The notes beneath the pieces are model-generated. The model ran no database searches. It was not told the DNA's origin and saw nothing but the letters and a program-made list of their open reading frames with translations. Source: Areca catechu (taxonomy: Eukaryota; Streptophyta; Magnoliopsida; Arecales; Arecaceae). From it: a DNA stretch of 64,000 nt. The translations under genes and the position numbers were made by a program. This document shows, in pieces, positions 57,921 through 64,000 of the stretch. The stretch lies in the NCBI GenBank assembly GCA_021397845.1, contig CM038038.1, forward strand, positions 56,910,748 to 56,974,747, in the 5' to 3' direction. The first letter of the stretch is position 1; every line of letters begins with the position of its first letter.

Positions 57921-58516
57921 ATTCTCCCGGGGTGGGAGGAACTCGACCTTGTCGAGTAAGGCTCAAGTTGGCTCTGGTATCTCTCCAAGAGGTCTGGATC
58001 CAAATCTTGTAATTCTTCTCGGGAGATCCAAGAGTCATCAGAGTCTAGCCTTCCTTGCCAGCGGACCAGGTATCTTTGGTATCCTCGATTACGAGTAGAG
58101 ATAACCTGATCATCCAGGATCTTTTCAATCTGCCCTTTCCTCACGGGCCAGTTTGTTGGTGGACAAACAGGGTCGGGATCACTCTCAATAACAGGATTAG
58201 GTTCAAAAGGCTCACTGGGAATCACAGCTGGCTCCCTGTACTCTACTAGGTCTGTAATGTTGAAAGTAGAGCTATTTCCTAGTTCTGGAGGCAACTCGAA
58301 CACATAGGCATTGGATCCTACTCTCTTCACTACTCTAAATGGTCCAGCTCCTTTAGCATGTAACTTTCTAACGGTTCCAGGAAAAAACCGCTCAGGCCTT
58401 AACCTAATCATTACATAGTCATTCTCAACAAAAGTTTTGACTCGTCTTTGAGAATCAGCCAACTTCTTATAAGTTTCATTACTTAAAGTTATTTTGGCAT
58501 GAATTTCTTTATGCAA
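57887..58516 (-). pseudogene. Integrase tail and chromodomain of element D
   Basis: A 209-codon open frame: LHAKGAGPFRVVKRVGSNAY (SH3-like GPF module), NSSTFNITDLVEY, then the chromodomain from IEKILDDQ through YLVRWQGRLDSDDSWISRE to LDPDLLERYQS. It is the only complete chromodomain in the window. The stop lies 34 bases inside the LTR. Upstream, TAG in LA*HVKDLHKEI separates it from the rest of integrase, so it is open but probably not expressed as a fusion. Chromodomains in such elements bind modified histone tails and guide integration. Confidence 0.85.
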
Positions 58517-59136
58517 GTCCTTTACATGCTATGCAAGTACATCAAGAGACTTGTGTGTGGGGCTAATAGTGAAATCAGATCAAGTGGTGTGTGAGGCTTG
58601 TATCCATGAACAATTTCAAAGGGACTCTAGCCTATAGACCTATTGATCGAAACATTGAATGCAATTTCAGCCCTGGACAAAATACAAATCCCAATTCCTG
58701 GTGCTCTCAATCAAACCAAAAACTGAGCCAAAGCCTAGTAAAGGGTCAAGAAAAACTAAACTAGACTGACGACGCATTCCTAAAGAATGGACTTTATTCC
58801 AAAGGAACCCTAGGTCTAAACCTAACAAACTAAGGCTCTCTAGGTTTGACCTTGGGTCGGAGGATGGCATGCAGAGCATGAAAACTTATCATGGGTGCCT
58901 AGTAGGTGCCATAAGGTCTTCCAAAAGTAGGTGGCAAACCTAATAGGTTCTAAGGAGTCTTGAAACCTAGAAATCTCAGTAAAGTGTAATCCCATAGCTC
59001 TAGAAACCTGAGAAGATTCAAGGAAGGGTAGGAAATAAGAATCAGAGTTTTGAGGTGGCTTATAGGAAACAAGAAACATACCTTGGTTATTCAGGACGAC
59101 CTTAAAATGAGGACATTGTTCTATAGGTGCACTCAT
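58517..59136 (-). pseudogene. Integrase core remnants of element D
   Basis: Right to left: FATYFWKTLWHLLGT and KFSCSACHPPTQ match the region around the second Asp and HPQ motif of B (FTSYFWKILWHMLGT). STRNWDL, then AEIAFN and FEIVHGYKPHTP, match the C-terminal end of the core. An unrelated-looking stretch lies between them (58700-58850). The Glu motif EVVNR is not found. It is not functional. Confidence 0.65.
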
Positions 59137-59180
59137 CCAAACCTCATGATTTGCTCTAGGAGGGTCTACAAGTGCAAGTT

Positions 59181-59834
59181 CTAGGGTAGGCTGGGTGCTC
59201 CTAGAAGGTGGAAGGTTATCAGTAAGGTTTTGGAATGTTTATCTAGAAAGTCTTCTAAGCTACTGTCTTTTTCTTGTTCTTGGACCTTCTCAATGGGCAA
59301 TTCTTGTGAACCCCTTCCTTCTTCACACTTCTCTACCAGATTTGACTCAGGGGTGTCTTCTTTGGATTCCTCGATGAGTTCAGGGGTATTCTCACTTAAA
59401 CTCTCATTGAGTGCAATTTCCTCTTCCTGAACTTCCTCAAAAGGGTCTTCTCTTAGGGTTAGCTCCTGAATTCCTTGAGTGGCAGGGGTCCCCTCAATAA
59501 CCCCATCAGGTAGGAGTTGGTTAATTGAATTATCGGGAGAGATATCCTCAAATTCTTCTTTTTCATATTCATCTATCAAACTTATGTCAGGCTCATATAT
59601 TTCTTCCTCAATCTCACTGAAAGGTTCTAATCAATTCTCCTTTGATTCCTCTTTAAGTACGGCTCTGGTCAGGTCAACTAATTTTGGGATGGCCATGCCT
59701 AACTCCTTCTCAGTGTTATCCTTCTGGTCAAGAGGTGACATAAGTGGGAATTGACAAACAAAAGTCTGGTTCACTACGGGTGTCGGATCAATCGAAACTT
59801 GACTCAAGTTGGTAGAGGTTGGCTTTAAGTCCAA
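59181..59834 (-). pseudogene. Acidic gag tail of element D
   Basis: Very acidic open segments (MIDEYEKEEFEDISPD; EDPFEEVQEEEIALNESL) resemble the acidic gag tails of A (6080-6480) and B (about 13340-13480). There is no zinc knuckle and no protease. Function beyond a Gag spacer is unknown. Confidence 0.6.
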
Positions 59835-60000
59835 AGTACTTGATGGTTATATCTTAAAGAACACTCATAGTCTTGGGCTTCTTGGTAGGCTCGGTCTAAC
59901 TTATTGGTCTTTTCAAGGCATAGCTTCCTATAAATGTCTGGGTGTAACCCAACCCTAAACCTCGATGTGATCTGAGCTTCGGTCTCAATGGTATTGCATT

Positions 60001-60656
60001 TCATGTCATACCACTGGAAGTCCTGATATATTTAGACACAGGCCTATTACCTTGTCGCAATTGGTACCATTGGTCTAAAAGACTTTTCTCATAGGATCTA
60101 CCTAGGTACCTATCTCTCAACTTACTTCTCATATCTCTCCAAGTATATATTTTCTCTTTGTTTTGATAACACTCACGCTCAATAGCATACCAATGCGACC
60201 TAGCATGTTTGGTGAACTTGGTTTTGGCCAACCTAACTTGTCCTAATTCCGATATGTTAGTGCACTCAAAATACCGATCCATTTGTTCTTCCCACTTAAT
60301 ATATGTCTCTTGTCTTCCATCAAAAGTGGGTGCATAAGGTTCGGTGTTCCTAACGGGTCCCTTTTCTGAGTCAACCAAGTATGGATATAGGCTCATAGGG
60401 TTATGCTCGGGATCACGGTATAAGGTCCTCCTAGGCTTCTGGCATGGGTGAGGTTGGGGCCTATTAAATTTGGATCAGGGGTCCAATTTTGATGTCTGCG
60501 TTTCTCAAGTCCCTGGGCTCGGTCTCTAAATTGGGCAAAATCCTCATTCATATCCTGACTCAATTTGGTCATACTTTCGGTAAGAGTTCTAATCATGGCC
60601 TCTAAATCAGGTTGGGTTTGACCAGGTTGGCAGGGTACTCCATTCCGGGTGGACAT
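60001..60656 (-). pseudogene. gag of element D
   Basis: ATG 60656 starts MSTRNGVPCQPGQTQPDL with a heptad-like stretch (MIRTLTESMTKLSQDM). A one-base frameshift near 60393 leads to the frame 60396-60001 with PTFDGRQETYIKWEEQMDRY, LRDRYLGRSYEKSLLDQWY and RQGNRPVSKYI, the capsid core shared with A and B. It is broken again at about 60010. Confidence 0.85.
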
Positions 60657-60674
60657 GATGATGCAAGCAAGCAC

Positions 60675-61541
60675 ACCAAATGAGACTCGACTGAAATGAC
60701 TACCGGCTAACTAAACCTAGAGCTCAAACTAGATGCCCAATCAGAGTGGCAAGCTAGCTGTAGTAACTCGGGACTCAGCCAGGCAGGTGTAAGGGGAGTG
60801 TTAGGTCCCTAATTGCCAATCCTAGACACCAATCAGTGATTGGCCAGGTAGGCGGACTAGCACAATAGCCCTTCGGGATAGAATCCCTAAACCACCATTT
60901 AGACACTGAGTACAAAGTACACACAGAGTAACTAGACAAACTGACTCAACACTAGCTTAGACCCGACCAGTTGGTGTCCCTAGCCCACTAGGGACAAATT
61001 AGGTCTAATTAATTTTAAGATTAAAGGCTTAGGTTCGAATGCATGGAAGGTGGTTTTGGGCTAAGGAGATGGTCTCAATCCTCCCCTTATGTTGCAACTT
61101 CGGTGCCCTTAGGATAGATTCAATTATGCACACTCAAATAAAAACACAGCTTATAGAAAATAAAAAGCAGAACAGTAGTAAAATTGATCTCATAAAATCT
61201 ACAAAAATTAATAAATCATAAAAATTTTATGTAAATTACTTTCAATTATATTGGTTTCACAAAAATAAGAAATACTTAATTTAGAATTTTTTGCAGGGAG
61301 AAACAATTTGGAAACAGGGTAGTTACTGGCAGAAAATAGAACATGTGTCCGTTTACAGTACCTGCCTAGAAGTTATAACCCAGCGGCACCCCTACACGCC
61401 CAAGGAACCCCATGGAATGGGAGGAGGAGGCTTGCGTCTCGCTTGTTCCTAGGACCGGACGGCCAGGGGAGTCTACTCTAGGCAGCAAAAGTAAAAAGAA
61501 CGAAAAAAAAAACAATCAAACAAGCAAGAACCCTAGACAGG
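60675..61541 (-). other. Untranslated leader of element D
   Basis: No coding frame. Read on the - strand, 61110-60770 follows the same order of words as the leaders of A and B (aagggcacc, aggattgag, ccttagcccaaaacc, gggacaccaactggtcgggtc, ggtgtctaggattgg). The part next to the PBS (61150-61541) is AT-rich, then GC-rich, with nothing recognised. Confidence 0.6.
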
Positions 61542-61553
61542 GCTCTGATACCA
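61542..61553 (-). other. Primer-binding site of element D
   Basis: GCTCTGATACCA, the exact complement of TGGTATCAGAGC, 4 bases from the LTR at 61558. Confidence 0.87.
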
Positions 61554-61557
61554 AAAA

Positions 61558-63277
61558 TGATGCAGAACGAAAGAGATGATGTAAAAAAATGATGCAGAAC
61601 AAAAAACAAAGAAGTGTATGCGGAAGTAAATTAAGATTATTATATATTTTTTTTTAATGTTTTGAAGTTGGCTTAAACTCAAAGAAAGTTAAACTAAATT
61701 GAAAAAAAACTATATAATAATTGAAAGCACAATTCAAAGAAACTAGATTATCAGAGTAGTTCAGAAGTAAAGGATCGCTGGGGGTTGAGAAACTTCCAGA
61801 CCTACGGTTTCGCTCTGAATAATCAACAGGATAGAAATAAAGAGAAGGGAAGGGTTATGTACCAGGCAGTGATCTTCACAGAGTTTGGTGGAAGGACTCT
61901 CTCGAGCAGATTGTTGGATCCTCGGATTGGATATCTTCGCAATGGATCCTCCAATACTGGTCCTTTGGCAGAGTTGGCTTCTCCTGAACTCAGGATCTGG
62001 GAAAGAAGAAGAACAAGTTAAGGAACCAGATACTCAAAGAAAGGATTTACCAGATAAGAAGAACTTGAAAAATTGATGTTGCTGAAATCCTGATTCTCCT
62101 GGATGCTGATCTGACTTCCTCTGGGATTTGCTCTGTATTCGAAGTAGCAGATCTGGACCTGGATGCTGGTGGTCGGCCTCTACTTGGAAGAGAGGGGCTG
62201 GAGATGATGAGGTAGATTAGGGTTTGGATGATTGGTGGAATGAAGAAGATGATGGCAGCTATGGTTGGAATTGAAGTGACTAACCTAGGGTTTTGGTAGG
62301 ATTTTGGGGTTGGAGATCTCACACCTCCTCAAGGTCCTAGGGAACCCGGATTTACTCCCTCATGGAGCTCAACACCTGAATACAAGTGCGGAAGAGAGAA
62401 ACACAAAGTTGCTCACACAGAAATTGATTTCATTCATCATTATCTCAAGAGTTACATAGAGTTGAATATATAGACATAACAAAGAAATAAAATTTTATAC
62501 ATTTTCCATGTGGGACTAATAGGACTAACCCACACTTTAGGCATCAAATTCTCTTTCCAAGACTCCTTCCATGAGTGGGCAGCCCAAAAACTCCAAGAAA
62601 ACTTGAAAATCAGCTCCAAATGGCAGGTTATGGGGGTGTCTCCTAGTATCTCTCCATGAATCAAGGATTTTCCCTTCATGGTTTGGCTCTTTTGGACACC
62701 TCCTAGTCTTGCTCCACAAGTTTAGGCTTCTTCCTTTCATGGCTTTGGCACTTTTGGAAACTTTTGGGTGCCTCCTTGATTTTCTCCCCAAGACATGCTC
62801 TCTTCCCTTTATAACTTGGATTTTTATGGAACATTGTGGGGCACCTCCTTGATCCTCTCTTCAAGATAAATTCTTGCCATCCTGGCTTGGGTTTATCTAG
62901 AAATAAGTTGGCTCCTCCTTGGATTGAGGTATCTTGATGGATTTCTCCCCCAAGTGGTGCAAGAAAAAAGAACATGCTTACTTGAGGCATGGGGACCAAG
63001 GTACACTGGATGGAGATGTGGCAGGGAGTGTGGCACCCACTTGTAGCTGGAAAATGTGGTGCCCTATGGCAAAGGGAATGACACCTACCTGGGCCTTGGA
63101 TTTGGACTGAGTCAACATGATCCAACAAAAATTAAAATGACAAAATTACAGACTCAAAATTGAGTTGATCAGGTCAACCCTTATTACAAAACTAGAAAAC
63201 CCTAATTCTTCGGGCAAGGTCAATAAGAGATCCAGATGGAGCCCTAAAGTCTTCTTCTGAGTCTGGTGCCCGCACCA
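61558..63277 (-). repeat. Right (5') LTR of element D
   Basis: TGATGCAGAACG to GTGCCCGCACCA, 1720 bp, followed by TTGAT (63278-63282). Confidence 0.93.
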
Positions 63278-63282
63278 TTGAT

Positions 63283-64000
63283 GCATACAATTAGTAATCT
63301 CTTTAGTGTTGATTGCTTGCTATGCTATGAATCGATGCATGATTAGTTCATATTATATATGAGATATGTTATATCCTTGTAACTGCTTCGGATTGGGTTA
63401 TCCACCATGGCCGTCTGGTCATAGGAGCTAATTAGGATTTCATGGCCCTCTCTTCCCATTCAATATGATCTCCTATGGCATGTTGGGGAGCCACTGTGGC
63501 CTTATTCATGAACAAGTGAGGTGAACGAATTGTTGTTATAATCATGCTCATGTCATGCATATTAAGGTTAATATGCTTGTTTGCTGGAATGAGTGTCTTG
63601 GTGACATGATTAATTAGGATGTGTTTAAGACCTTAAAAAGATCATAAATATTATATTTAGTCATAGTGTAAGTGAATTATGATGCAAATATGATTAGGGT
63701 TTAATCAGCCAATTAGTGTCTAGGCAAGTAGTTCTAGGAAGGTAAAGGGAATGAGATTTTTTAATTGGTTCCATTGTCTAACCTAACCAATTTAATTAGT
63801 GTCTAAGGAAAACAACGAGGGGACCCCCTCATCTCTTCCACTTACTTAGCCAATTTGGTCATATCTAAACCCTAAATTGGAAATGCTAATTGATTAAGCA
63901 CACTACAAATTGCCTTCCTTCATACTAAGCCAAATCTATGTCAAAAATCTATAGTAGATTTGTTATGATTGACACAAGGCCTACTCTAGGATTTGATATG
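63283..64000 (+). other. Interior of element F, leader sequence
   Basis: Continues F after the D insertion. No ORF or domain is visible. The gag start presumably lies beyond the right edge. Confidence 0.5.

Larger units (their letters stand above)
56201..63277 (-). mobile_element. Element D: young non-autonomous chromovirus-type retrotransposon
   Basis: Two 1720-bp LTRs with exact TSD TTGAT (56196-56200; 63278-63282). On the - strand: leader, gag, acidic gag tail, part of the integrase, chromodomain. Protease, RT and RNase H are missing between about 59140 and 59180, where gag-tail text runs into integrase-type text. LTRs look only about 2-3% different by eye, the lowest pair in the window. 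It lies just after the PBS of element F, disrupting F's leader. Confidence 0.92.
9652..64000 (+). mobile_element. Element F: large LTR retrotransposon, split by B and D, extending beyond the window
   Basis: The start is placed at TGTCCTAAATG (9652). Its LTR continues to 10122, is interrupted by B, resumes at 54298 and ends CCCAAACA at 56178, followed by a PBS at 56180-56191. That makes an LTR of about 2.35 kb. The interior resumes after D at 63283. No coding domain falls inside the window, so the superfamily is uncertain. The PBS type and leader style suggest Ty1/copia. The left border is uncertain by a few bases because the right TSD is not in view. Confidence 0.6.

Overview
The window looks like intergenic, heterochromatin-like DNA from a large-genome flowering plant, probably a monocot. 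It is a nest of LTR retrotransposons. I find no host gene, tRNA, rRNA or CRISPR array. The plant call rests on four things: chromodomain Ty3/gypsy elements, SIRE/Maximus-like Ty1/copia elements, a Tat-lineage gypsy with dual RNase H, and an antisense intron-bearing gene in that Tat element. Nearly every reading frame is broken, so coding parts are listed as pseudogenes.

The nest can be reconstructed from target-site duplications (TSDs). The outermost layer is an old Tat-like element (1-1484 and 9066-9651, + strand). Inserted in it are element A (1485-9060, chromovirus-related, no RT, TSD AAAGC) and element F (from 9652 past the right edge, + strand). F's long LTR is split by element B (10123-54292, + strand, full gag-pol chromovirus). 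F is also hit just after its primer-binding site by element D (56201-63277, - strand, TSD TTGAT). B's chromodomain is split by C (16780-47635, - strand, TSD AGGCT), a copia complex with three LTRs and two gag-only internal regions. C in turn carries solo LTR G (17507-19076), solo LTR H (24239-25685, TSD AATAG) and Tat element E (27219-44740, - strand, TSD ATTTT).

Tandem duplication occurs at several scales. A has a 595-bp duplication of its leader. E has a 4.2-kb duplication that doubles its antisense gene. A 5.4-kb duplication (about 43446-48912, repeated as 48913-54240) cuts across the E, C and B boundaries. Minisatellites of 92-93 bp and 117-118 bp lie inside E. Many differences between the duplicate copies are single-base indels, so residual long-read error or assembly duplication must be considered.

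The elements work, or once worked, as follows. B and E carry recognisable gag, protease, RT, RNase H and integrase. A, C and D keep gag and cis-acting ends but lack RT and RNase H, so they would have depended on enzymes supplied in trans. A, B and D share a conserved untranslated leader between primer-binding site and gag. The E antisense gene (start codon, two introns, coiled-coil C-terminus, poly(A) signal) looks like its own plus-strand transcription unit.
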